Source of the DNA: CAVSRC01 sp963830205
GTDB lineage: Bacteria; Pseudomonadota; Alphaproteobacteria; Rhizobiales; Kaistiaceae
DNA: 64,000 nucleotides
Reading direction: 5' to 3'
NCBI GenBank assembly: GCA_963830205.1
Contig: CAWHLP010000043.1
Coordinates: 201,225-265,224 of the forward strand
Shown here: positions 9,158 to 16,518 of the stretch, piece after piece
Numbering within the stretch: position 1 is the stretch's first letter
Layout: each line of letters starts with the position of its first letter
Program-made: the position numbers and the translations under genes
Notes under the pieces: model-generated
The model's database searches: none
The model's input: only the letters and a program-made list of their open reading frames with translations
Told to the model about the DNA's origin: nothing

Positions 9158-9906
9158 ATGAAGGGCCGCGGCGGCGGCTCCGGATCCTGCTGCCAGTCCG
9201 CGATCTTGCGCAGGCCAGCAAGGTTCCTGATTGCGATCTGACGCTTGTCGAGCGCGATCAGCCCACGCCGAGCGAAGCGGTTGAGGATCCGGTTGGTGTG
9301 AACCAGCGACAGGCCGAGGGCATCGGCAAGCAGCGGCTGCGAGAAGGGGAAGTTCACCTTGTCGCCACGCGTCAGATTGCGCGAGCGCGCCCGCTCGAAC
9401 AGGAAGACAAGCAGATAGGCCGCCCGCTCCTCGCCCGTCCGCTGGCCGACGCTCAAGAGATGGCTGTCGAGCATGCGCTCCTCGCGCGCAGCCATCCAGG
9501 TGAGGTCGAAGGCGAGGCTGGGTTGGTTCTTGTAGAGTTCCCACAAGCGGCTGCGCTCGAAGACGCACAGCAACATGCCGGTCAGAGCCTCGACCGTATG
9601 GTGCATTTCGGAAAGCAGCGAGGCCTGCAGCCCAAGGAAATCGCCGGGCAGCACGAAATTGAGGACCTGGCGGCGACCGTCCTCGAGCAGCTTGGAGCGA
9701 AAGCCCCATCCCGACAAGGCCGTATAGACGTGCGCGCTCTGGTTGCCCTCTGCCAGGATGGTCGTGCCCGGGTCGACGGCGAGTTCGCCGATCTTGAAGC
9801 CGGAAACAAACGCCAGATCATCCTTGCCGAAGGTGCGGAACGCCCTGAGGGCGGCAAGCGGGCACTGCACACATGGGTAGCGCCACGACGATGGGCCAGT
9901 GTTCAT
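9154..9906 (-). CDS. Crp/Fnr-family transcriptional regulator
   Basis: About 250 residues: N-terminal CVQCPL motif, a cyclic-nucleotide-binding-like beta-barrel (EGNQSAHVYTALSGWGF, LPGDFLGLQASLL), a long dimerisation helix and a C-terminal winged helix (PLLADALGLSLVHTNRILNR as recognition part). The effector cannot be told; the cysteines hint at redox or metal sensing but the full FNR cluster set is not visible. ATG 9906 is preferred; a GTG at 9927 is in frame. A palindrome lies between it and the divergent response regulator. Confidence 0.8.
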   Translation of the reverse strand: MNTGPSSWRYPCVQCPLAALRAFRTFGKDDLAFVSGFKIGELAVDPGTTILAEGNQSAHVYTALSGWGFRSKLLEDGRRQVLNFVLPGDFLGLQASLLSEMHHTVEALTGMLLCVFERSRLWELYKNQPSLAFDLTWMAAREERMLDSHLLSVGQRTGEERAAYLLVFLFERARSRNLTRGDKVNFPFSQPLLADALGLSLVHTNRILNRFARRGLIALDKRQIAIRNLAGLRKIADWQQDPEPPPRPFI

Positions 9907-9959
9907 GACGGGCGTTACCGGGTGCACAATCGGGTGAACAGGGACAGACCCAAAAAGCC

Positions 9960-9976
9960 ATAGTGCAACGCACTAT
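9960..9976. promoter_or_regulatory. Perfect palindrome between divergent genes (candidate operator)
   Basis: ATAGTGC-AAC-GCACTAT, seven-base arms with a three-base centre, 54 bases upstream of the Crp/Fnr start (9906) and 94 bases upstream of the response regulator start (10070). Confidence 0.4.
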
Positions 9977-10069
9977 CCGTCACAGTATCTTTTGTTGCGG
10001 TTCCACGCCACCGCGCGTGCAAGTGTGGAACCTGTCGGGGGCGCACCGCTTTCAGGATTCCGGCGTCAA

Positions 10070-10459
10070 ATGGCTATCAATGAAACGGCACTGTCCGGCC
10101 TGACGGTGCTGATCATTGAGGACGAGTTCCTCATCGCGGCCGATGTCCAGCGGATCGTCGAGGACGCCGGGGCAGCCGCGGTGCTGCTTGCCAGCTCGGC
10201 CGCGGCCGTCCGGGCATTCCTCGACGGCGACCGTCCGATCGACATCGCCCTCCTCGACCTCAAGCTCGGCAGCGAAGACGGCGCGCCGCTGGCACACGAA
10301 ATGCGCAGCCGCGGAATCCCATTCGTCGTGGCGACCGCTCTCGACGTCGCCATCGACCTGCCGGATGTCATCGTCGTCCGCAAACCGTACGCCGACAATG
10401 AGGTCATCCAGGCCCTGGTCAGGGCACGCGGCACCCGCCCCCAGCCGCCGACAGGCTAG
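10070..10459 (+). CDS. Single-domain response regulator
   Basis: 129 residues; receiver domain only (VLIIEDEFLI, phospho-acceptor Asp about 63 in IALLDLKLGS, Thr in VVATAL, Lys in VVRKPY). Closely similar in layout to the receiver at 8777, so the pair may be a local duplication. ATG 10070 was chosen because the domain starts 12 residues later; an in-frame open stretch reaches back to 9992. It lies just upstream of a gene-free EcfG promoter and phyR, which suggests it modulates the PhyR pathway. Confidence 0.8.
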   Translation: MAINETALSGLTVLIIEDEFLIAADVQRIVEDAGAAAVLLASSAAAVRAFLDGDRPIDIALLDLKLGSEDGAPLAHEMRSRGIPFVVATALDVAIDLPDVIVVRKPYADNEVIQALVRARGTRPQPPTG

Positions 10460-10482
10460 GCACCGCCGCCCGAAATTCTTTT

Positions 10483-10507
10483 GGAACCGATGGCCGGTGA
10501 CCGCGTT
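10483..10507 (+). promoter_or_regulatory. Orphan EcfG-type promoter, GGAAC-N16-CGTT
   Basis: GGAAC at 10483-10487 and CGTT at 10504-10507, spacer 16; exact consensus match. No protein gene follows on this strand; the candidate small RNA at 10513 does. Confidence 0.75.
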
Positions 10508-10512
10508 GTCAG

Positions 10513-10600
10513 GGCGCCGGGACGCTTATCCCCGCCCCCAGCCCCAAGGCGCCCGGTACGGCTCGGACGTGGTCCCCGACAAGGGGGTCACGTCCCTGCC
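10513..10600 (+). ncRNA. Candidate EcfG-dependent small RNA (GsrN-like in type)
   Basis: The start is set about six bases after the promoter -10 box. The segment can form two hairpins. In the first, GGGCGCC (10512-10518) pairs with GGCGCCC (10548-10554) and encloses a 29-base loop rich in C (CCCCGCCCCCAGCCCC at 10530-10545). In the second, 10565-10577 pairs with 10583-10595, a 13-bp stem with two G-U pairs and the loop GACAA. The first is what an exposed C-rich target-binding loop looks like; the second could act as a terminator, although no T-run follows. The RNA would end just short of the phyR stop (10613), which is convergent. Caulobacter GsrN is a known sigma-T-dependent small RNA with a C-rich loop. 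Homology is not shown; the call rests on promoter, folding and position. Confidence 0.55.
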
Positions 10601-10612
10601 CGTCTTCGTGCG

Positions 10613-11437
10613 TCAGGAAGCCGGATGGTTCGCCGAACGCGGATGCGATTGCCGATGGGCCTTAGCCTTCTGGTCGAAAAACAGCGCCTGGCTGATGACG
10701 GCGGATACCGTCGCCGGCTGGAACGGCTTGGGGATAAGGAACGTCGGCTCCGGCCGGCTACCGGTCAGGAACTGCTCCGGATAGGCGGTGATGAAGATTA
10801 CCGGCACCTCGAACAGCCCGAGCAGCTCGTTGACCGCATCGATGCCGGAACTCGCGTCGGCCAACCGGATGTCGGCGAGGATCATGCCCGGCCGCCGGGA
10901 CTTGGCCAGGGCGACGGACTCGCGATGAGTGCGCGCAACCCCCGCCACGTTGTGGCCAAGAGATTCCACCAGGCTTTCCAGCTCCATGGAAATCATCGGC
11001 TCGTCTTCGATGATGAGGATGTCGGTGGCGATTTCGGTCGCCAGCTCCTGGCCTGCCTCGTCGACCAGCCGGCGCAACGCGGCGATGTCGAGGGACAGGA
11101 TCTCGGCCGCCGCCTCCTCGGAGAAATCCTCCAGTGTCAGCAGCAGGAACGCCTGGCGCGGCAGGGGCGTGATGCGCGTCAGGTGACGCTCCGGCCCGCT
11201 CGACACGTCGTCGAAGTTCGGTTGCCGGTTGATGTCGATGGAATTCCAGATCGTGGCAAACATCTTGTAAAGCGCGATGCGGGGCGACCCCATCTGCTCC
11301 AGCAGGTCGCGATCGGCAAGCAGCGCTTCCAACGCCGAAGCGACATAGGCGTCGCCCGAGGCCTGATTTCCGGTGAGGGCGCGCGCATAACGGCGCAGCC
11401 TCGGCAGTTCCTGGGCCAGGACGTCGGACTTAGTCAC
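10613..11437 (-). CDS. phyR: PhyR, anti-anti-sigma response regulator of the general stress response
   Basis: 274 residues: an EcfG-like sigma domain (about 1-130: ELPRLRRYARALTGNQASGD, then LPRQAFLLLTLEDFSEEAAA) followed by a receiver (about 138-262: ILIIEDEPMI, phospho-acceptor Asp about 189 in ILADIRL, FITAYPEQF, IPKPF). On phosphorylation PhyR sequesters NepR and frees EcfG. The GTG at 11437 is chosen because GGAGG lies five bases upstream and the domain begins at once; the longer open frame adds 35 unlikely residues. Divergent from nepR-ecfG, as is usual. Confidence 0.92.
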   Translation of the reverse strand: MTKSDVLAQELPRLRRYARALTGNQASGDAYVASALEALLADRDLLEQMGSPRIALYKMFATIWNSIDINRQPNFDDVSSGPERHLTRITPLPRQAFLLLTLEDFSEEAAAEILSLDIAALRRLVDEAGQELATEIATDILIIEDEPMISMELESLVESLGHNVAGVARTHRESVALAKSRRPGMILADIRLADASSGIDAVNELLGLFEVPVIFITAYPEQFLTGSRPEPTFLIPKPFQPATVSAVISQALFFDQKAKAHRQSHPRSANHPAS

Positions 11438-11511
11438 GGGAACCTCCACGGCTGTTGCGAGATGAAGCAGGAGTTCTTGACCAAATTGCGGCATAAAGAA
11501 CGATGATGCAT

Positions 11512-11536
11512 GCAACTTTGCCAGAGATTGGACGTT
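11512..11536 (+). promoter_or_regulatory. Possible EcfG-type promoter of nepR-ecfG, GCAAC-N16-CGTT
   Basis: GCAAC (11512-11516) and CGTT (11533-11536), spacer 16, ending 60 bases before the nepR ATG. One mismatch in the -35 box. It would give positive autoregulation, which is common for ecfG operons. Confidence 0.45.
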
Positions 11537-11596
11537 AGACATGTCATGCGCACGATTACGAAACGCCCGGGCGCGGTGCCAATCGGGACGAGATTG

Positions 11597-11806
11597 ATGA
11601 CCGATCGCAAGCCACCCAAGCCACGGGCCCCCCGGCGGCGCTCAGGCGAGGCCCGGCCTCCACGCCTCGGCAAGGACATCCAGCTGCGCATCGGCGACAA
11701 GCTGCGCGCCATGTACGACGATATCGTCGACGAGGGCGTGCCGGACCGTTTTGCCAAATTGCTGCAGCAATTCGATGACCCGTCGACGGACGACAAGAAG
11801 CAATAG
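11597..11806 (+). CDS. nepR: NepR anti-sigma factor
   Basis: 69 residues. A basic, Pro/Arg-rich N-terminus is followed by the NepR core LRIGDKLRAMYDDIVDEGVP and DRFAKLLQQFD, the two-helix segment that wraps the sigma factor. It holds EcfG inactive until phospho-PhyR competes. ATG 11597 is favoured; the open frame extends upstream but the extra sequence is not NepR-like. It ends five bases before ecfG, so the operon is nepR-ecfG. Confidence 0.9.
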   Translation: MTDRKPPKPRAPRRRSGEARPPRLGKDIQLRIGDKLRAMYDDIVDEGVPDRFAKLLQQFDDPSTDDKKQ

Positions 11807-11811
11807 CGCCC

Positions 11812-12354
11812 ATGGCCCTCACCCGCGAGATGCACGATGCGGTCCTGGCGGCGATCCCGAGTTTGCGGGCCTTCGCCGTCTCGCTGTCCGGCAACGTCGA
11901 CCGCGCCGACGATCTGGTGCAGGAGACGCTGACGCGCGCCATCGCCAATATCGACCGGTTCCAGCCGGGCACCAACCTGTCCGCCTGGCTGTTCACGATC
12001 CTGCGCAACCACTTCCGCTCGGAATACCGCAAGCGGCGGCGCGAGGTCGAGGACGTCGACGGCAAGTTCAGCGACTCGCTGACCGCTGCGCCGAACCAGG
12101 TGAGCAACATCGAATTTTCCGAGTTCCGGCGGGCGCTGGCGCAGTTGCCGGCGGACCAGCGCGAGGCGCTGGTGCTCGTCGGCGCTTCGGGCTTCTCCTA
12201 CGAAGAGGCGGCGAACATCTGCGGTTGCGCGGTGGGGACGATCAAGAGCCGCGTCAACCGTGCGCGCACGCGCCTGGCCGAACTGATGAACATCGATGGC
12301 ACCGCGGATTTCGGGCCCGATGACATCATGCGCAGCCGACTGACGGGAACCTAG
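11812..12354 (+). CDS. ecfG: EcfG-type sigma factor of the general stress response
   Basis: 180 residues with sigma region 2 (about 10-80: DRADDLVQETLTRAIANIDR, NLSAWLFTILRNHFRSEYRK) and region 4 (about 105-160: LPADQREALVLVGASGFSYE, CGCAVGTIKSRVNRARTRL). No anti-sigma-independent extension is seen. It directs transcription from GGAAC-N16/17-CGTT promoters, many of which surround it here. Adjacent nepR and divergent phyR complete the partner-switch. Confidence 0.92.
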   Translation: MALTREMHDAVLAAIPSLRAFAVSLSGNVDRADDLVQETLTRAIANIDRFQPGTNLSAWLFTILRNHFRSEYRKRRREVEDVDGKFSDSLTAAPNQVSNIEFSEFRRALAQLPADQREALVLVGASGFSYEEAANICGCAVGTIKSRVNRARTRLAELMNIDGTADFGPDDIMRSRLTGT

Positions 12355-12420
12355 CGCAAGACAATCGCGGCGCGACGGGAACCGGCGCACCGCGATGAGG
12401 GTTTTCGTGTTCATGCGCGT

Positions 12421-12672
12421 CTACCGACAACGCTCCCGGTAGAGCCGCCCGTGGTAGCGGTAGGTGCACCAGCCGCGCTGGGATTCGACCAGGACGGCGC
12501 CGGCCAAAGCACCGATGCCGGCGCCGACGACCGCACCGCCGAGCGAACTGGTGGCAAGGCCGCCCGCCGCCGCGCCGACGACGCCGCCGACGGCCGCGCC
12601 CTTCTCGGCCGTCGTGCAACCGGCAACGCCGAGCGCACAGCAGACCGCACCCGCCAGGATCAGGCCTTTCAT
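12421..12672 (-). CDS. Glycine-zipper outer-membrane lipoprotein
   Basis: 83 residues. MKGLILAGAVCCALGVAGC is a lipoprotein signal peptide with lipobox GVAGC. The mature part is a glycine zipper (GAAVGGVVGAAAGGL, LGGAVVGAGIGALAGAVL) ending in an Arg/Tyr-rich polar tail. The strong CAGGAGG upstream fixes the start at 12672. Such proteins are small envelope components of unknown exact role. Convergent with ecfG, with its own EcfG-type promoter. Confidence 0.8.
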   Translation of the reverse strand: MKGLILAGAVCCALGVAGCTTAEKGAAVGGVVGAAAGGLATSSLGGAVVGAGIGALAGAVLVESQRGWCTYRYHGRLYRERCR

Positions 12673-12733
12673 TTGCGTCCTCCTGTTTGCATCCGAAGCA
12701 AGCGTCCGCGACGCGGGCGCCTCGTCATCGGAT

Positions 12734-12759
12734 AACGCCCAAACCCGCCAACCTGTTCC
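12734..12759 (-). promoter_or_regulatory. EcfG-type promoter, GGAAC-N17-CGTT
   Basis: On the minus strand GGAAC (12759-12755), 17 bases, CGTT (12737-12734), 61 bases upstream of the lipoprotein start. Back-to-back with the plus-strand promoter at 12775. Confidence 0.75.
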
Positions 12760-12774
12760 ATCGCCAGCCTTCCG

Positions 12775-12800
12775 GGAACGGACAGGCCCTCTGCGGCGTT
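12775..12800 (+). promoter_or_regulatory. EcfG-type promoter, GGAAC-N17-CGTT
   Basis: GGAAC 12775-12779 and CGTT 12797-12800, spacer 17, 26 bases upstream of the low-affinity iron permease-like gene. Only 15 bases separate it from the divergent promoter at 12734-12759. Confidence 0.75.
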
Positions 12801-12826
12801 GCCCCTGCCCGTGGCGAGGACAGGAA

Positions 12827-13264
12827 ATGACGCAGGCGGAGAAGACGAAAGAAGCGCCGAGACGACCTCGCAAGCGTGCGCGCAAGGTGCGCATTGCGCG
12901 GGTCCCGTCGACCCCACGCCCGTTCGAACGTTTCGCGGCGCGCGTCGCCCGGCTGAGCGGACGGCCACTGACCTTCTCGGCGGCCGTCGCGCTCATCCTG
13001 CTGTGGGCGGTCTCAGGTCCGCTCTTCGGCTTCAGCGACACCTGGCAGCTCGTAGTCAACACCTCGACCACGATCATCACCTTCCTGATGGTGTTCCTCA
13101 TCCAGCACACGCAGAACCGCGACAGCCTCGCCATCCAGATCAAGCTCGCCGAACTGATCCTCGTCGCCAAGGGAGTCGGGGACGACATCGCCATCGCCGA
13201 GGAACGCTCTGAGGAATATCTGGAGGCGCTGCACGAGACCCTGCACAAGCATCGCGGCAGGTAG
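12827..13264 (+). CDS. Low-affinity iron permease family membrane protein
   Basis: 145 residues. A basic N-terminus (PRRPRKRARKVRIARVP) precedes FERFAARVARLSGRPLTF, two transmembrane helices (about 50-68 and 78-98) and the family motif FLIQHTQNRDSLAIQIKLAE, then an acidic helical tail. Bacterial members of this family are widespread, but iron transport is not proven for them. AGGA precedes the ATG at 12827. It lies just downstream of an EcfG-type promoter. Confidence 0.8.
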   Translation: MTQAEKTKEAPRRPRKRARKVRIARVPSTPRPFERFAARVARLSGRPLTFSAAVALILLWAVSGPLFGFSDTWQLVVNTSTTIITFLMVFLIQHTQNRDSLAIQIKLAELILVAKGVGDDIAIAEERSEEYLEALHETLHKHRGR

Positions 13265-13280
13265 CGGCAACCGCTTCCCG

Positions 13281-13305
13281 GGAACCAAGACGCGTGTCGG
13301 CCGTT
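13281..13305 (+). promoter_or_regulatory. EcfG-type promoter, GGAAC-N16-CGTT
   Basis: GGAAC 13281-13285 and CGTT 13302-13305, spacer 16, about 100 bases upstream of the membrane protein / PQQ dehydrogenase pair. Confidence 0.75.
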
Positions 13306-13404
13306 GGTGAACGGCATGCGGCGGTCGCGGCCCTTCCGCTCGGCCCGCGGACCGCCGGATATGGGGGCGGCCAAATCGACAGGAGACAGCAAAGGAGAGC
13401 CGAG

Positions 13405-13827
13405 ATGGTCGAACGCAACCCTCTGCAGCTCGAGATGCGCATCGCCAGGCCGGGAGCCTGGCTGATGACCGCAAGCGCAACAACCGCCTTCCTTGCCGCG
13501 CTGATCTACTACCTCTGGCGCGGCGATGGCATCGCCGGCACGCCCGGCGCCCTGCTCGTCCTCGGCTCCACAGCACTGCTGGCCTTGGCCAGCGCGGCGA
13601 TGGCGACGGCTCTCGACCGCCACTGGGCGGTCAAGGAATTCCTGATGGTCGCCACCTTCCTCGACGTCGTCGGCACGCTCTTCGCCGCATGGCTGCTCGA
13701 GGCCCACTGGATCGTCGGGCTGATGATCCTCGCCGCGATCGGCTGGATCGTCCACATCATCTTCGATGCGCCGCCGACATGGACCCGGCGCGAGCCGCTT
13801 CCACGCCCGCAGGAGTTTGCCCGATGA
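13405..13827 (+). CDS. Four-helix integral membrane protein coupled to the PQQ dehydrogenase
   Basis: 140 residues with hydrophobic helices near 18-37, 47-68, 78-97 and 101-120; no family is recognised with confidence. AAGGAG lies seven bases upstream of the ATG. Its stop overlaps the start of the PQQ dehydrogenase as ATGA. Membrane glucose dehydrogenases carry an N-terminal multi-helix anchor on the same polypeptide, and this gene is a plausible separate anchor or partner for the downstream enzyme, which lacks one. That role is inference. Confidence 0.65.
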   Translation: MVERNPLQLEMRIARPGAWLMTASATTAFLAALIYYLWRGDGIAGTPGALLVLGSTALLALASAAMATALDRHWAVKEFLMVATFLDVVGTLFAAWLLEAHWIVGLMILAAIGWIVHIIFDAPPTWTRREPLPRPQEFAR

Positions 13828-15728
13828 CGTTTCTCCGATCCTTCGCAGCAGTGCTCGCGACCAGCACCGTCATCGCCGGTCCGGCGGTCGCGCAGACGCA
13901 GACCTGGTCCACCTTCAACGGCGATCTGGCCGCGCAGAAATACTCGACCGCGACTCAGATCACACCCGCCAATGTCGGCGACCTGACCAAGGCCTGGGAG
14001 GTCCACACCGGCGACGTTTCGAACGGCAGCGGCGACAAGCCCGCTTCCGACTGGTCGGCGACGCCGCTCTTCGTCAACGACACGATCTACCTGTCGACGC
14101 CGTTCTATCGCATCTTCGCGCTCGCCCCGGATACCGGGAAGGTGAAGTGGACCTACGACACCAAGTCCGTCCTCAAGGCCGAGACCCAGCCGGACCTCAA
14201 GACGCGCGGCGTCGCCTACTGGCAGTCGGACAATCCGACCGCCGGCCAGCCGTGCCAGAAGATCGTCTACATCGGGACCATGGACGCCAAGCTGCACGCG
14301 GTCGACGCGGACACCGGCGAGCGCTGCCAGGGCTTCGCCGACAACGGCGTCCTCGACATCAACCAGTGGAACACCACCAACGACAAGTGGCCGCTGTCGG
14401 TCCTGCAGCCGCCGACCGTCTACAAGAACACGCTGTTCATCGGCTGGGCGGGCAAGGACTGGGCCGATTCAGAAGCGCCTCCCGGCCGCGTCTTCGCCGT
14501 CGATGCCGAGACCGGCAAGCTGAAGTGGACCTTCGACGCGCTGCCCGCGGACCAGGCCAAGCTCACCGGCACGGCCAACGTCTGGGCGAGCATGTCGGTC
14601 GACCGCCAGAACGGCATCCTCTATCTGCCGGTGAGTTCGCCGAGCCCCAACTATTTCGGCGGCAACCGGAAAGAGAAGCTGCCGCTGGCGACCTCGGTGA
14701 CGGCGCTCGACGCCGATACCGGCAAGGTCATCTGGAGCCGACAGCTCGTCCACCACGACATCTGGGACTACGACACCAACTCGGCGCCGGTCCTGGTCGA
14801 CATCCAGAAGGACGGCCAGACCATCCCCGCGCTGGTACAATCGTCCAAGCAGGGCTTCCTCTACGTCCTCAACCGGCTGACCGGCGAGCCGATCTATCCG
14901 ATCGAGGAGAAGCCGGTGCCGCAATCCGACATCGCCGAGGAGAAGGACTCGCCGACCCAGCCCTATGTCGCCACGCCCCAGCCGGTCGTCGCCGACCATT
15001 GGCCTGGTGTGTCGAAGCTCGCCGATATCGCCAGCTTCGGCTACTGTAGCCGCAAGGCGGCAAGCCTGCGCTATGATGGCCGCTTCACGCCGCCCAGCCT
15101 GCAAGGCTCGCTCACTTATCCGGCCACCGTTGGCGGAACCGAGTGGGGCGGCGGCGCCGTCGATCCGACGACCCAGACATATGTCGTCAACTCCTCCAGC
15201 GTCGTTCAGATCTACCAGCTGATCAAGCGCGCCGACTACGCCAAGGAAAGCGACAGCGGCAAGAAGCCGGGATACTACGCGCAGGAAGGCGCGCCCTACG
15301 GCTTCCACATCTCCAACTTCACCAACCCGCTCGGCATGCCGTGCTGGAACCCGCCTTACGGCACGCTGGCGTCCTACGACCTGAAGACCGGCAAGCTCCT
15401 GTGGAAGGAGCCCTTCGGCGAAGTGCAGAAGTGGGGCTTCTACATGCCGCACTCGTGGGGTTCGGTGACCATCGGCGCGCCGGTGGTAACGAAATCCGGC
15501 CTGATCTTCATCGGTGGGTCGATGGACTCGCGCGTGCGCGCGATCGACCTGAAGACCGGCAAGGTGTTGTGGAAGCAGCTGGTCGATGCACCCGCCGTCG
15601 CCATGCCCGCCGTCTACACCTACAAGGGCAAGGAATACGTCCTGTTCGCCGTCGGCGGCAACGCCATCCTGACGCCGCGGGTGAGCGACGAGATCATCGC
15701 CTTCGCCCTGCCCGACGCCAGCTCCTGA
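13824..15728 (+). CDS. Periplasmic PQQ-dependent dehydrogenase (glucose dehydrogenase-like)
   Basis: 634 residues. A signal peptide (MTFLRSFAAVLATSTVIAGP, cleavage after AVA) is followed by an eight-bladed quinoprotein propeller: WSTFNGDLAAQKYS start, repeated ALDADTGKVIWSRQ-type W-motif blades, and HHDIWDYDTNSAP, which is typical of the membrane glucose/quinate dehydrogenase branch. It should oxidise a sugar or alcohol in the periplasm using PQQ and calcium; substrate not assignable. It lacks the N-terminal membrane anchor of mGDH and has no cytochrome c domain. Coupled to the upstream four-helix gene and driven by the EcfG-type promoter at 13281. Confidence 0.85.
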   Translation: MTFLRSFAAVLATSTVIAGPAVAQTQTWSTFNGDLAAQKYSTATQITPANVGDLTKAWEVHTGDVSNGSGDKPASDWSATPLFVNDTIYLSTPFYRIFALAPDTGKVKWTYDTKSVLKAETQPDLKTRGVAYWQSDNPTAGQPCQKIVYIGTMDAKLHAVDADTGERCQGFADNGVLDINQWNTTNDKWPLSVLQPPTVYKNTLFIGWAGKDWADSEAPPGRVFAVDAETGKLKWTFDALPADQAKLTGTANVWASMSVDRQNGILYLPVSSPSPNYFGGNRKEKLPLATSVTALDADTGKVIWSRQLVHHDIWDYDTNSAPVLVDIQKDGQTIPALVQSSKQGFLYVLNRLTGEPIYPIEEKPVPQSDIAEEKDSPTQPYVATPQPVVADHWPGVSKLADIASFGYCSRKAASLRYDGRFTPPSLQGSLTYPATVGGTEWGGGAVDPTTQTYVVNSSSVVQIYQLIKRADYAKESDSGKKPGYYAQEGAPYGFHISNFTNPLGMPCWNPPYGTLASYDLKTGKLLWKEPFGEVQKWGFYMPHSWGSVTIGAPVVTKSGLIFIGGSMDSRVRAIDLKTGKVLWKQLVDAPAVAMPAVYTYKGKEYVLFAVGGNAILTPRVSDEIIAFALPDASS

Positions 15729-15744
15729 GCGTGGTGAAAAGGAG

Positions 15745-16173
15745 ATGAGATCATCGCCACCCAACTCGCATATCGACCGCGCCAAGCCCGGTTCCTCCGG
15801 CGAGGGCGACTTCTTCCACGTCGAGGTCAGGCCGGCGAGCGCCTTCGAGACGTTCCGCACACAGGACGTAGGGACGAAAGGCGGCATCGAGCGCGTCGCC
15901 GGCCAGCGCAAGAGCGGTTCCTGGGCAACCCAGAAATGGCTGATCAGCAAGCACCATGCGCATGTCGAGAACGGCTGGCTGATCGCCGATTCGGAGGACG
16001 CCCGCCAGGTGCTGGAGGGTCTGGGCTCGGCACCGCGCCACGTCGAGGCGGACCGCTTCGCGGCGAAGCCTGGCCACAACGTGCCGGAGGCCGACAAGCC
16101 GACGCCGGCGCAGACCAAGGCACGACGCCGCAACATCAGGAAGGCGCAAGCCGCCCGCCACGCGGGCGGTTGA
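15745..16173 (+). CDS. Conserved hypothetical protein, small basic
   Basis: 142 residues, hydrophilic. The core FFHVEVRPASAFETFRTQDV followed by RKSGSWATQKWLISKHHAHV resembles a conserved rhizobial hypothetical family; the tail is Lys/Arg-rich. The ATG lies directly against AAGGAG, which is too close for good initiation, so the true start may be slightly different. It follows the PQQ dehydrogenase by 16 bases and ends before a strong terminator, so it is probably the last gene of that EcfG-driven unit. No function is proposed. Confidence 0.6.
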   Translation: MRSSPPNSHIDRAKPGSSGEGDFFHVEVRPASAFETFRTQDVGTKGGIERVAGQRKSGSWATQKWLISKHHAHVENGWLIADSEDARQVLEGLGSAPRHVEADRFAAKPGHNVPEADKPTPAQTKARRRNIRKAQAARHAGG

Positions 16174-16205
16174 ATCGCCCGTTTAGCGGAGACGACACGC
16201 AAGAG

Positions 16206-16237
16206 AAAAGCCGGATGCGCTCAGCGCTCCGGCTTTT
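16206..16237. terminator. Strong bidirectional rho-independent terminator
   Basis: AAAAGCCGGA (16206-16215) and TCCGGCTTTT (16228-16237) pair perfectly around a 12-base loop, giving T-runs in both directions. It closes the 13405-16173 unit from the left and the leftward gene at 16281. Confidence 0.85.
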
Positions 16238-16280
16238 CATGTTCGCCCGTGGCCGGATCCCTTTCACACGATCGTCGCCA

Positions 16281-16430
16281 CTAGCGATGCTTGAAATACT
16301 GAATTTCGCGCTCGTGCTTCTCGGCCGCGGCGCGCGTCCTGAACGTGCCGAGGTTGCGGTGGCGGCCGGTCTTCGCATCCTTCTTGCGCGAATAGAGGCG
16401 ATATTCGCCGGATTTGAGCTTGCGGATCAT
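16281..16430 (-). CDS. 49-residue conserved hypothetical protein
   Basis: Starts MIRKLKSGEYRLYSRKK and continues KTGRHRNLGTFRTRAAAEKH to YFKHR at the end. Very basic, no membrane segment. Similar about-50-residue proteins with the same RLYSRKK and LGTFxTRxAAEKHExxxxYFK pattern are common in Rhizobiales and have no assigned function. Convergent on the terminator at 16206. Confidence 0.7.
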   Translation of the reverse strand: MIRKLKSGEYRLYSRKKDAKTGRHRNLGTFRTRAAAEKHEREIQYFKHR

Positions 16431-16518
16431 GGATTCTGGCTTCGAACGATCGGCTCAAGAAAAGAGACGAGCGCCGCTGGTGCGACGCCCGTCAGGCGGG
16501 AGGAAGCCGTAGGCGCCG

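Noticed and set aside
10481..11506. Long open frame on the plus strand across phyR
   Set aside because: It is the antisense shadow of phyR; the minus-strand protein has clear sigma-like and receiver domains.
12378..12403. GGAAC-N17-GGTT after ecfG, pointing right
   Set aside because: One mismatch in -10, faces only the 3' end of the convergent lipoprotein gene, and no stable downstream fold was evident.
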